Source: Bacteroidales bacterium
GTDB lineage: Bacteria; Bacteroidota; Bacteroidia; Bacteroidales; WCHB1-69
DNA length: 48,367 nucleotides
Direction of reading: 5' to 3'
Assembly: GCA_017613015.1 (NCBI GenBank)
Contig: JAGAEQ010000040.1
Coordinates: forward strand, 1 to 48,367
Part shown: piece by piece, positions 32,415 to 41,111 of the stretch
Numbering within the stretch: position 1 is the stretch's first letter
Layout: every line of letters begins with the position of its first letter
Position numbers and translations under genes: made by a program
Notes under the pieces: model-generated
Told to the model about the DNA's origin: nothing
The model's input: only the letters and a program-made list of their open reading frames with translations
Database searches by the model: none

Positions 32415-33667
32415 GAGCGTTTGGAGGTTATTTCCCTTTCATAGGTTTCAATTTCCGGAATGAAATCCAGACCGACCGGCTTGTCGTTGCGGCGGCAGAA
32501 CTCGTCGTACACGGCCTGCCACGGAAGGGCTTTGCACTCCTCCAAGAAAGCCAGGGTCTGGAATCCCTTGCCCGCCAGCTCCATTTCAGCGATGGCCGCC
32601 GTGGGTTCGAGCAGGGCGCGCAGCATGCATTTCTGGGCGGCGCGGGAACCGATGACATAAGCTCCAATCCGGTTGATGGCACCGTCAAAATAATCCAATC
32701 CGTAATGCACCCGGTCAAGGGCGCCGGCACGCACGATTTCACTGAACAGCTCCAAGGTCGGGTCGTCCATGAGGGTCACGTGGTCGCTGTCCCAGCGGAT
32801 GGGGCGGCTCACGTGCAGCATCAGTTCCGGGACGAAATGCAGCAAGGCGCTGACTTTGTCCGCAGGCGACTCCGTCGGATGATAGTGTCCGGTGTCTATG
32901 GTCGGGATTTTGCCGTTTTGCGCGGCATAGGCCGTGTAAAAATCATGACTGCCGACGGTAAAGCTCTCCAAACCGATGCCGAAGACTTTGCCTTCGATGC
33001 AATCCTTCATGTATGCCTTTTTCTCGGCGAAAATCTCGTCCAAGGAGGATTTCAGCAAGCCCCGGTAAAGGTAATGGTTCACACTCATATCCTTGCATCC
33101 GTCGTGCACCCAGAGGTTCATGATGCAGGGGTCACCCTGCGCCTTGCCCATGGCGTCGGCGATGTCACGGCAGCGTTTGGTGTGCTCAATCCAGAAATCC
33201 CGTATGCCCTTGTCGGGATGGGAAAGGCTAAGGTTCCCGCTCTTCGGGTGGGAGAAGGAGGTGCTGTTGAAATCCAGTTTGATGCCATTGGCGCCCGCCC
33301 ACTGCATCCAGCTTTCGAAATGCTTGGGCTCCACCTGGTCCCTGTCCACAAAACGCCCGCCGAAATCCCCGTAAATCTCGTGCAGATTCACGCGGTGCGT
33401 TCCCGGAATGAGCGACATGGCCTCCAGCAGATCCGCCATGACCTCCTCCATGTTGCGGGCCTTGCCGGGGTAATTCCCCGTCGCCTGAATGCCGCCGGTC
33501 AAATCACCTGCGGACTCGAAACCGGCCACATCGTCGGTCTGCCAGCAATGCAAAGACAAATGAAACTGCTGCATCCGCGCCAGCACATTTTCCGTATCCA
33601 CACCGATGGCGGCGTAACGTTCCTTAGCTATTTCGTAGGACTTGCCCACCTGTTCCTCTTTTTTCAT
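32411..33667 (-). CDS. rhaA: L-rhamnose isomerase
   Basis: A 418-residue enzyme that converts L-rhamnose to L-rhamnulose. The start YEIAKERYAAIGVDTENVL and LHCWQTDDVAGFE, the metal-site region LDFNSTSFSHPKSG, VWVHDG-like LWVHDGCKD and TGHYHPTESPADKVSALL are family hallmarks with metal-binding His/Asp intact. Length is normal. It is the first gene of rhaA-rhaT-rhaD, with a promoter element 58 bases upstream. Confidence 0.97.
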   Translation of the reverse strand: MKKEEQVGKSYEIAKERYAAIGVDTENVLARMQQFHLSLHCWQTDDVAGFESAGDLTGGIQATGNYPGKARNMEEVMADLLEAMSLIPGTHRVNLHEIYGDFGGRFVDRDQVEPKHFESWMQWAGANGIKLDFNSTSFSHPKSGNLSLSHPDKGIRDFWIEHTKRCRDIADAMGKAQGDPCIMNLWVHDGCKDMSVNHYLYRGLLKSSLDEIFAEKKAYMKDCIEGKVFGIGLESFTVGSHDFYTAYAAQNGKIPTIDTGHYHPTESPADKVSALLHFVPELMLHVSRPIRWDSDHVTLMDDPTLELFSEIVRAGALDRVHYGLDYFDGAINRIGAYVIGSRAAQKCMLRALLEPTAAIAEMELAGKGFQTLAFLEECKALPWQAVYDEFCRRNDKPVGLDFIPEIETYEREITSKRS

Positions 33668-33724
33668 GATTATTCTGATTTATATGTTTTTGTCATTCAA
33701 TGCGCCCCTCTGCGGTTCGCGGTG

Positions 33725-33732
33725 CAAATGTA
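33725..33732 (-). promoter_or_regulatory. -7 element for rhaA-rhaT-rhaD
   Basis: Minus-strand TACATTTG fits TAnnTTTG. It lies in the 150-base gap after rhaB and suggests that rhaATD can be transcribed separately from rhaB. Confidence 0.5.
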
Positions 33733-33817
33733 CGCAAAGTCTGAATACGGAAGCCACGCAGACAAAGAAAAAAGCACGACACCAAGGCGCGAAAGCACTG
33801 GGCGAAGCTTTTCCGCA

Positions 33818-35296
33818 TCAATTTCTTTCAGCGGAAGACAAGTCTTCAAAGCGGCGGTAGGCAGTGTTCCAGTGCGCGGCTTGGGAGGTTTGCGGGTGGA
33901 AAGACTTCAAAGGCAGGCTTTCCGCCAAGAGGGAGCGCAACGCGGAGAGCTTGAGGCCCGGGTCGGCGGCCATGCATTGCAGCAGCACATTGCCCAAGGC
34001 GGTGGCTTCGGAAGGTCCGGCCACCACCGGACGCCCTATGCTGTCGGCGGTCCACTGGTTCAGCAAATCGTTGCGGCTGCCCCCGCCAATAATGTGCAGG
34101 GCCTCCGCCTTTTCGCCGGAAAGGCTGTCCAAACGCTCCAGCACCTGACGGTAGCGCATGGCTAAGCTTTCAAAAATGCAGCGCACCAAGGCTGCTCGGG
34201 AATCCGGCTCCGCCTGGGCTGTCTTGCGGCAATAGGCGCGAATGACCGCTTCCATGTCGTCCGGCATCGCAAATTCAGGCGCATCCGGAAAAATCAGGCA
34301 GCGGAAGGCCGTTGCGCCTTCGGCTTCCCGTATCAGATCGGGATAGGGAATGTCCGGCCATTTTTCGCGGCAGCGTTCCAGCAGCCACATGCCGCAAATG
34401 TTCTTCAACACCCGTATGCTGCCGCACACGCCGCCTTCGTTGGTGAAGTTCAGGCGTTCGGTGTCGGCGTTGATCAGGGGCCGCCCCGTCTCTATCCCCA
34501 TCAGCGACCAAGTGCCGCTGCTCAGGTAAGCGAAACGGGAAGATTTGGCGGGAACCGCTGCGACCGCCGAAGCCGTGTCGTGTCCGCCAACCGCGACGAC
34601 CGGCACCGCGCCTAATCCCGTCTGTTTTTGCAGGGCCGGGGTCAAGGGGCCGACCACCGTGCCCGGACACACCCAGCGTCCGAAGCTGTCTTCCGTCAGG
34701 CCGACGCTCCGCAGCACTTCCGGGGAAAGGCATTTGCGCCGCGCGTCCACAATCTGCGCGGTGGTGGCCACGGTGTATTCGCACACCGTCTCTCCGGTCA
34801 GCAGGTAGGCCAGCGCATCCGGCATGAACAGTATTTTTTCGGCTTGCGCGAAAGCGGCGTCACCGTTTTTCCGCAAGGTGTAAAACTGGAAAAGAGAGTT
34901 GAAATCCATGACTTGTATGCCGGTCTCCGCATAGGTTTTCTCCCGGGAGAACTCCCGAAAATAAGCCTCCGCCGCATGCAAGGTGTGCGGATCCCTGTAG
35001 GCATACGGCAGACGCAGCAGGCCGCCGTCCTTTCCCAGCAGGGCGAAATCGCAGCCCCAGGTGTCTATGCCGATGGAAGTCAGCTGAACGCCTTGGCTTG
35101 CAATGGTTTTCAGGCCTTCCACCACCTGACGGTACAATTCATAAATGTCCCAGTGCAGGTGTTCCCCGACTTGAATCAGATGGTTGGGGAAACGGCACAC
35201 TTCCTCCATTTCCACACCGGATTCCGAAACATGCGCCAACATGAGCCTTCCGGAGGTGGCGCCCAAATCCACGGCGGCAAAACACTGTTTTTTCAT
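33818..35296 (-). CDS. rhaB: Rhamnulokinase
   Basis: A 492-residue FGGY-family sugar kinase that phosphorylates L-rhamnulose. The first phosphate loop AAVDLGATSGRLMLA, the catalytic Asp region GIDTWGCDFALLG and the ATPase segment VGGHDTASAVAAVPA identify RhaB. The start at MKKQCFAAVD is chosen because it directly precedes the first kinase strand; an in-frame start 19 codons upstream precedes the likely transcription start. It is the promoter-proximal rhamnose gene but is separated from rhaA by 150 bases with a second promoter element. No AraC-type RhaR regulator is in the window. Confidence 0.96.
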   Translation of the reverse strand: MKKQCFAAVDLGATSGRLMLAHVSESGVEMEEVCRFPNHLIQVGEHLHWDIYELYRQVVEGLKTIASQGVQLTSIGIDTWGCDFALLGKDGGLLRLPYAYRDPHTLHAAEAYFREFSREKTYAETGIQVMDFNSLFQFYTLRKNGDAAFAQAEKILFMPDALAYLLTGETVCEYTVATTAQIVDARRKCLSPEVLRSVGLTEDSFGRWVCPGTVVGPLTPALQKQTGLGAVPVVAVGGHDTASAVAAVPAKSSRFAYLSSGTWSLMGIETGRPLINADTERLNFTNEGGVCGSIRVLKNICGMWLLERCREKWPDIPYPDLIREAEGATAFRCLIFPDAPEFAMPDDMEAVIRAYCRKTAQAEPDSRAALVRCIFESLAMRYRQVLERLDSLSGEKAEALHIIGGGSRNDLLNQWTADSIGRPVVAGPSEATALGNVLLQCMAADPGLKLSALRSLLAESLPLKSFHPQTSQAAHWNTAYRRFEDLSSAERN

Positions 35297-35332
35297 ACGA
35301 TACTTTTTTATGTACAGTTCAAAGTCCGGATG

Positions 35333-35340
35333 CAAAGGTA
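35333..35340 (-). promoter_or_regulatory. Promoter of rhaB
   Basis: Minus-strand TACCTTTG with an upstream TTTTG 17 bases away makes the best -33/-7 pair in the window. It lies 37 bases before the rhaB ATG. Confidence 0.65.
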
Positions 35341-35445
35341 GCATAAAATGCAATGCGCAAAAGCCGGAAATGCGAATAAAAAAGATTTTCTTCTTATAAT
35401 AAAACGGGAAAAACCGCGTTAGAGAAACGATTAGTTGGAAGACCT

Positions 35446-36405
35446 ATGAGATTTTTTGCACACACATTCCGTACCTTCTGCCTGTGCTGCCTGCTGATAG
35501 GGGAAACCGCCGCGCAAACGGGATTCCGGGCGACAGCGGAAGCGGATTCCGCCCGCATGCTGATCGGAGACCAGACCAAGCTCCACCTTTCCATTTCCGG
35601 AAAAACCCTGCCGGACGCGCTTTTCCCCACCCCCTGCGACACCTGCCTGCCGGGACTGGAGATTATCGGACGCTTGCCCATAGACACCCAAAAGGAAAAC
35701 GGATACTATCGCCTTTCCCAAACCTGGACGCTAACCGGCTTCGACTCCGGGCGTTTTGAGATTCCGGCCCTCTCCTTTTACGGCCCGGATTCCGCCCTTT
35801 TGGCTGTCACTGAAGCTATTCCTTTGGAAATACAGACCTTGGCCGTGGACACCGCCGGCAACATCAAAGACATCAAACCGCAGCTGCAAGCCCCCCTGAC
35901 CTGGAAGGAAATCGGAAAATACGCGCTGATCGTCCTGCTCGGCATCGCCCTGATTTTCGGCCTGCTGTACGGCATCCGCCGCCTGAACCCGCGCAAAAAA
36001 GCCGCCGTCCGGGCGGAGAAACCTAAGGAACCCGCCCACATTATCGCTTTGAGGGATTTGGAGGCCCTCCGACAGAAAAAACTGTGGCAGGAAGGGCTGC
36101 ACAAGCAATACTATTCCGAATTGAGCGACATTCTGCGCACCTATCTCCTCAACCGCTGGGGCGTTCCGGCCCTAGAAATGGTTTCGGAGGAGATTCTCCG
36201 CGCCTTGGAGGCGGTGCCGGTGTCCGCGAAGCACCTGCACGCCCTGCAATGCACACTACAGACAGCGGACGCGGTGAAATTCGCCAAAGCCTGCCCGCTG
36301 CCCGACGAGAACAGCCAGGCTTTCCAGTCGGTATACACTTTTGTGGAGGAGACCCGGGAAACCGCCCCCGCCACGCCGAAGGAAGGAGGGGAAAGCCATG
36401 CATAG
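35446..36405 (+). CDS. BatD-like membrane protein of the Bat cluster
   Basis: A 319-residue protein with a signal peptide ending GETAAQ, an extracytoplasmic domain containing a Cys pair (TPCDTC), one membrane helix (about 164-184, YALIVLLGIALIFGLLYGI) and a cytosolic helical tail. This layout matches the small DUF4381/BatD-type partner of BatA in Bacteroidota aerotolerance clusters. It overlaps the BatA-like gene by eight bases. BatD proteins are usually longer, so this is a short version or a BatD-like paralogue. The divergent rhaB start is 150 bases away. Confidence 0.7.
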   Translation: MRFFAHTFRTFCLCCLLIGETAAQTGFRATAEADSARMLIGDQTKLHLSISGKTLPDALFPTPCDTCLPGLEIIGRLPIDTQKENGYYRLSQTWTLTGFDSGRFEIPALSFYGPDSALLAVTEAIPLEIQTLAVDTAGNIKDIKPQLQAPLTWKEIGKYALIVLLGIALIFGLLYGIRRLNPRKKAAVRAEKPKEPAHIIALRDLEALRQKKLWQEGLHKQYYSELSDILRTYLLNRWGVPALEMVSEEILRALEAVPVSAKHLHALQCTLQTADAVKFAKACPLPDENSQAFQSVYTFVEETRETAPATPKEGGESHA

Positions 36406-37402
36406 CCTGTTTTCCTATTGGCAGGGACTGACTTTTGCCAACCGCTGGGTGCTGTGGCTGCTGCTAACCATTCCGCTGTTAGCGGCTTGGCAACTGTGGC
36501 GGAGAAAACGCCCGCAAGCCACGCTGACCGTCTCTTCCGATGAGGCTTTTCTGCAAAAAACCGGCAACTGGCGCGTGCGCACCCGCACCTTCCCCTTTTA
36601 CCTGCGCCTGCTCACCCTCTGCTTCGGCATCCTCGCCTTGGCGCGTCCCCAATCCTCCATGTGGCACAAGAACGTGGACGTGGAAGGCATAGACATCGCC
36701 TTGGCCTTGGACGTGTCCGGCAGCATGATGGCCATGGACTTCCGCCCCAACCGTCTGGAAGCTTGCAAAAGCGTCATCAAGGAATTTATCGGAAACCGTC
36801 CCAACGACCGCATCGGATTAGTGGTGTACAGCGCGGAAGCCTACACCCGCTGCCCGCTGACCACCGACCACCAGACCCTGCTGGACGCCCTGTCCTCCAC
36901 CCGTTTCGGCATCATTGACGACGGCACCGCCATTGGCGACGGACTGGGGACCGCCATCAACCGGCTGCGGGAAAGCAAAGCCAAAAGCAAGGTCATCATC
37001 CTGCTTTCCGACGGCGTGAACAACGCGGGCTACATGGATCCCTTGTCCGCTGCGGAAATCGCCAAAAACCAAGGCATACGGGTGTACACCATCGGCTGCG
37101 GGAGCAACGGGGAGGCCCTTGTGTCCATCCCCAACGTCGGATCCGGGTACATCCGTGCGGAAATCGACGAGCAGCTGCTGCGGGGCATCGCCCAAGAGAC
37201 CGGGGGGCGCTACTTCCGGGCGCAGAACAAAAACCGCCTGAAAGAGGTGTACCGGGAAATCGACCAAATGGAAAAGACACGCATACACGAAACCGTTTTC
37301 ACCAACCGCAGCGAAGAGTTCCTGCCCTTTCTCTGCATCGCGCTGCTGTGTTTTCTCCTGGAAATGTTCTGGACCCACATCCTACTGCGCATCAAACCAT
37401 AA
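36398..37402 (+). CDS. batA: BatA-like von Willebrand factor A domain protein
   Basis: A 334-residue membrane protein. Two N-terminal helices (about 15-30 and 65-80, LRLLTLCFGILALARPQS) precede a VWA domain with a perfect metal-ion-dependent adhesion site: DVSGSMMAMD, T in RCPLTTD and D in LLSDGVNNAG. A C-terminal helix (LPFLCIALLCFLLEMFW) closes it. This is the BatA arrangement. Bat proteins are linked to aerotolerance and chaperone-like functions with a MoxR ATPase. MoxR, the DUF58 protein, BatB and BatC are not adjacent, so the cluster is split. It overlaps the BatD-like gene. Confidence 0.88.
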   Translation: MHSLFSYWQGLTFANRWVLWLLLTIPLLAAWQLWRRKRPQATLTVSSDEAFLQKTGNWRVRTRTFPFYLRLLTLCFGILALARPQSSMWHKNVDVEGIDIALALDVSGSMMAMDFRPNRLEACKSVIKEFIGNRPNDRIGLVVYSAEAYTRCPLTTDHQTLLDALSSTRFGIIDDGTAIGDGLGTAINRLRESKAKSKVIILLSDGVNNAGYMDPLSAAEIAKNQGIRVYTIGCGSNGEALVSIPNVGSGYIRAEIDEQLLRGIAQETGGRYFRAQNKNRLKEVYREIDQMEKTRIHETVFTNRSEEFLPFLCIALLCFLLEMFWTHILLRIKP

Positions 37403-37420
37403 CACCGAAAAACAACGCAC

Positions 37421-38839
37421 ATGACCAATTTCGAGCAAGACACCTTCAAAGAAGACCAAAAGGAAATCTCCACCGGCGAGCACGCGCAACAGGCGCTGTT
37501 GTCCATCTGGAAACGAATCAAAGAGCTGGCGCGTCTGGAGAAGGACACCGACCACGAAGCGACCACCGCCTACATCAACGCCTCCGTTGAATTCAAAGGC
37601 TTCAACCTGTGGATTCTGGCCTTGGCCGTGATTGTCGCGTCGGTGGGCCTCAACATGAACGCCACCGCCGTCATCATCGGCGCCATGCTCATTTCCCCGC
37701 TGATGGGCCCCATACACGGCGTGGGCTTGGGCGTGGGCATCATGGACGTGGATTTGTTGAAAAAATCCCTGAAAAATTTGGGTGTCATGGTGGTTATCAG
37801 CCTGTTGGCATCCACCATCTATTTCTTTCTCTCGCCCTTGAACGAAGCGCGATCGGAGCTGCTGGCGCGGACCTCCCCCACCATTTTCGACGTGCTCATC
37901 GCCTTTTTCGGAGGCATGGCCGGCATCATCGCCATTTCCCAGAAGAAACAGTCCGTCACCGTCATTTCCGGCGTGGCCATAGCGACCGCCCTGATGCCGC
38001 CACTGTGCACGGCTGGCTACGGTCTGGGCACCGGACAAACCCGGTATTTCTTCGGTGCCTTCTACCTGTTCTTCATCAACGCCTTTTTCATCGCCCTCGC
38101 CACCCTGATCATCGTCCGCTACCTGCAATTCCCCTCCAAGACCTACCTTGACCCCCTGCGCAACCGCACCGTCAAGCGCTTCATCACGATATTTTCCATC
38201 ATTGTATTGACACCCAGTATATTCATGGCGGTCCGCGTAATTAGGGAAACCTCCTTCCAAAGCGAATCAACCCGCTATATCAACGAAATACAGAAATCGA
38301 AAATTTTCGAGAACACCCAAATCCTGAACGTGCAGAAAAACTACTCCCACAAGCACTCCACCATCACCCTTTCGCTGATAGGCGAAGAGTTGAACAAAAA
38401 GGAAATCGCTGTCTTACAGGAGAAAATGCTGGAATTCGGTATCAAAAACACCGACTTGATCATCAAGCAGACGGAAAGCATCGTCAATGCCAACATGCAA
38501 ACGGAGATTTTGGAACAAATGCTGGACCAGAAGAACATCCAAATCGCCAACCGGGATTCCGCCATCCTGCACCTGAAAAAATCACTGCTGATGGTCAATG
38601 CGGACTCCAACCTCTCCCGCCACATCGCCAAGGAGATTTCCGCCCAATACCCCTTCGTGGCCAGCTTCTCCATCAACAACGCCATCTACACCAATCCGCA
38701 CACCCTGCAAAACGACACCCTGCCCACCGCGCTGCTGACATGGAAAACCGCCCCGAGCGCCACGTCTTTGCAGCAATTGGAGACTTGGCTGCGCATACGT
38801 CTGGATTTGGATACGATAAAAATCATCGCCAACCAATAA
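37421..38839 (+). CDS. DUF389 (TIGR00341-like) membrane protein with long C-terminal domain
   Basis: A 472-residue protein. Residues 60-250 form the DUF389 membrane core with signatures NMNATAVIIGAMLISPLMGP, MDVDLLKKSLKN and GVAIATALMPPLCTAGYGL. A further helix (about 248-268) leads to a polar C-terminal domain of about 200 residues with coiled-coil stretches (EILEQMLDQKNIQIANRDSA). Function is unknown; a transport or channel role has been suggested for the family. It starts 18 bases after batA and may belong to the same transcript. Confidence 0.88.
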   Translation: MTNFEQDTFKEDQKEISTGEHAQQALLSIWKRIKELARLEKDTDHEATTAYINASVEFKGFNLWILALAVIVASVGLNMNATAVIIGAMLISPLMGPIHGVGLGVGIMDVDLLKKSLKNLGVMVVISLLASTIYFFLSPLNEARSELLARTSPTIFDVLIAFFGGMAGIIAISQKKQSVTVISGVAIATALMPPLCTAGYGLGTGQTRYFFGAFYLFFINAFFIALATLIIVRYLQFPSKTYLDPLRNRTVKRFITIFSIIVLTPSIFMAVRVIRETSFQSESTRYINEIQKSKIFENTQILNVQKNYSHKHSTITLSLIGEELNKKEIAVLQEKMLEFGIKNTDLIIKQTESIVNANMQTEILEQMLDQKNIQIANRDSAILHLKKSLLMVNADSNLSRHIAKEISAQYPFVASFSINNAIYTNPHTLQNDTLPTALLTWKTAPSATSLQQLETWLRIRLDLDTIKIIANQ

Positions 38840-38889
38840 TTCCTGCGCATTTTTTTAGGGAAAGAGAACGAACCTACGCAATTTATGTG

Positions 38890-38897
38890 TACTTTTG
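38890..38897 (+). promoter_or_regulatory. -7 element for the DUF2795 gene and its downstream run
   Basis: TACTTTTG implies a leader of about 80 bases before the ATG at 38982. Confidence 0.6.
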
Positions 38898-38981
38898 CAA
38901 TCAAGTTGATTAACCGATAAATAATTGTTACTCAATTTATTGCAATTTAATAAACACAAACAAGCACTTAATCGGAAGAAA

Positions 38982-39203
38982 ATGTACTGGACACTTGAAC
39001 TGGCATCGAAACTGGAGGACGCCCCATGGCCCGCAACAAAAGACGAACTGATTGATTACGCGGTACGCTCCGGCGCACCCATGGAAGTGGTGGAAAACCT
39101 GAAAGAAATTGAGGATGAGGATGAAATCTACGAATGCATAGAGGACATTTGGCCGGACTACCCCTCCAAAGAGGATTTCTTCTTCCAAGAAGACGAATAC
39201 TGA
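38982..39203 (+). CDS. DUF2795 small acidic protein
   Basis: A 73-residue very acidic protein. MYWTLELASKLEDAPWPATK, ELIDYAVRSGAP and VVENLKEIEDEDE correspond to the DUF2795 fold, a small domain often found in Bacteroidota near housekeeping genes. The C-terminus IWPDYPSKEDFFFQEDEY is typical of the Bacteroidota version. The start is set at the ATG at 38982 because the A-rich stretch just before it resembles a Bacteroidota ribosome-binding region. Function is unknown. Confidence 0.85.
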   Translation: MYWTLELASKLEDAPWPATKDELIDYAVRSGAPMEVVENLKEIEDEDEIYECIEDIWPDYPSKEDFFFQEDEY

Positions 39204-39226
39204 GCCCCTTACGCTGATTCCGCCGC

Positions 39227-40270
39227 ATGAAAAAGCCCTTTCCCGTTATTGGAAGTCTCCTACTATGCCTGCTTTTTGCCGCATGCGAGCAGAAGGATTT
39301 CAGCGTGAACTCCCCTAAAAAACAAGAGGTCACCATCGTATACGGACTGCTGGACCCGAACGCGCGGCAGCACTACCTGAAAATCTACAAGGGCTTCCTG
39401 ACCGAAGGCAGCGCCTACGAGGCGGCGAAAGACCCGCATCACTACAGCTACGGGGACAGCCTCGAGGTTTTTATGGAGGAATACAGCGACAGCCGTTTTC
39501 TCCGACGCATCGACTTCGACACCACCACGGCCATCGCCAAGGATTCCGGGCTGTTCGCCTATCCGGAGCAGCTGCTGTACACCGCACAGGCCAAGCTCAG
39601 GCCTGAATGCCGTTACGTATTGTGGATCAAGAACAAATATTCCGGAAAAATCTGCACGGCCGAGACTCAGTTAGTCGGGGACATCTACGTGACCTACCCC
39701 ATTCTCAACCTTTCGGAAGAAATCTCCTTTCCGGAAGCCGACCTGCGCATCAAATACAACTACCGTTCCGGAACGAACGCCGCCTGCTTCGAAGCCATCT
39801 ACAACTATTATTATACGGAAGAGCTGGCGGACGGCGGCAAACGCCAAAGAAAGACCGAATGGCTTGTGGGAAAGGATTATGCAACAACCCCGCGCATGAG
39901 CATCCCTTATCAGGGCGTGACATTTTACCAAAAAGTGGCCCAAAGCATACAGGATGACCCGGCGGTGACCAAACGCCACACCGACTCCATTGTACTGCAT
40001 ATCTACAAAGGTGGGGAGGATTTATACAAATACATGCAGGCCAGCTCCGTAGGCACAGGCATCAACCAGGAGCGCATGCTGTACACCAACCTGCACAGCT
40101 ACGCCTCGGCAGCGGACTACGCGGAGGGGAAGGAGGACCAAAACTGCATAGGGGTGTTCTCTTCCAAAAGCGTTCACAGCCTGACTTTCCGCGACTTGGC
40201 CATTTTATCCCGGGACAGCCTGTTCAAAGGCCGCTTCACCGGACATCTGAAATTCACCGACAATTATTAG
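39227..40270 (+). CDS. DUF4249-like lipoprotein
   Basis: A 347-residue predicted lipoprotein (segment ending LLFAAC, Cys20). The mature part opens VNSPKKQEVTIVYGLLDPNARQHYLKIYK and continues as a beta-sandwich-like domain with PECRYVLWIKNKYSGK. The pattern resembles DUF4249 surface lipoproteins, but I regard that assignment as tentative. It is followed after one base by the M23-like gene, and all genes from DUF2795 to the pseudouridine synthase are tightly packed on one strand. Confidence 0.7.
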   Translation: MKKPFPVIGSLLLCLLFAACEQKDFSVNSPKKQEVTIVYGLLDPNARQHYLKIYKGFLTEGSAYEAAKDPHHYSYGDSLEVFMEEYSDSRFLRRIDFDTTTAIAKDSGLFAYPEQLLYTAQAKLRPECRYVLWIKNKYSGKICTAETQLVGDIYVTYPILNLSEEISFPEADLRIKYNYRSGTNAACFEAIYNYYYTEELADGGKRQRKTEWLVGKDYATTPRMSIPYQGVTFYQKVAQSIQDDPAVTKRHTDSIVLHIYKGGEDLYKYMQASSVGTGINQERMLYTNLHSYASAADYAEGKEDQNCIGVFSSKSVHSLTFRDLAILSRDSLFKGRFTGHLKFTDNY

Positions 40271-40271
40271 C

Positions 40272-41111
40272 ATGAAGAAGACGGCAGGCAGGCGATGGGA
40301 GGAGTTCAGGCTACGCATGCGGGAAAAATACCAGCTGATTGTCCGCAACAAGGCTTTTGAGGAGAAATTCTCGGTCGAGCTGAGCCTCTGGCGTTTCGCC
40401 ATTATCGCCGTCATCGGGGTCACGGTGCTGATTGCCCTGACCACGCTGCTGATTGCGTTCACGCCCTTGCGGGAATACATTCCGGGCTACGGCAGCGCCA
40501 AGCAGGCAAAAAAACTTTTCGCCCTGCAAGTGCGCATGGATTCCCTGAGTAACCAACTGAACGCCTACGACCAGTATGTCAATAATTTGCAGCAAGTCAT
40601 CAACGAGGACTTCGCCAGTGACACGGACGCCTTCCGCCCGAAAGAGAAGGTAGTGGACAAAGCTTCGGTGTTCGCCTTTTCCAAGGAGGACAGTGCCGTG
40701 CTTTCCCTGACACTGCACAAACAGGAGAAACCTTCCGGAAAAACATGGGCGGTGTCCCGCGAGAAGCAAACGGAACGCCACCTGCTTTTCCAACCGGTGA
40801 ACGCCCCCGTCGCAAGACCCTATAGCACAGAAGATCCCAGGCTGACACTGCGCACAACCGGCAGCCAGCCCCTCTACGCCATTGACGCGGGCTGCGTGAT
40901 CCAGGCGGACCGGCAATGGCTTTGCATACAGCATACTGAAAACCGTCTCAGCATCTACCGCAACATCGGACAGGCGCTGGTGCAGAACGGGGAGCATGTG
41001 CGCGGCGGGCAGGTCATCGCCCGAAGCGGCAGTGACAGCCAACCCACCATTTTCGAATACTGGATCAACGGAAAATCGGCCAACCCCCAGGAATTTTTCG
41101 ATTTTGAATAA
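40272..41111 (+). CDS. LytM/M23-like protein lacking metal-binding residues
   Basis: A 279-residue protein with one N-terminal membrane helix (about 39-60, FAIIAVIGVTVLIALTTLLIAF), a short coiled coil (about 75-120) and a C-terminal lysostaphin-type domain. The fold is traceable: PLYAIDAGCVIQADRQWLCI, SIYRNIGQALVQNGEHVRGG, then FEYWINGKSANPQEFF. Active M23 enzymes carry an HxxxD and an HxH; here the HLHFE position reads TIFEYW, and the first His-Asp motif is also missing. It is therefore probably a non-catalytic regulator, by analogy with EnvC and NlpD. A close relative with intact zinc ligands is standard in Bacteroidota at this kind of locus. Confidence 0.75.
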   Translation: MKKTAGRRWEEFRLRMREKYQLIVRNKAFEEKFSVELSLWRFAIIAVIGVTVLIALTTLLIAFTPLREYIPGYGSAKQAKKLFALQVRMDSLSNQLNAYDQYVNNLQQVINEDFASDTDAFRPKEKVVDKASVFAFSKEDSAVLSLTLHKQEKPSGKTWAVSREKQTERHLLFQPVNAPVARPYSTEDPRLTLRTTGSQPLYAIDAGCVIQADRQWLCIQHTENRLSIYRNIGQALVQNGEHVRGGQVIARSGSDSQPTIFEYWINGKSANPQEFFDFE

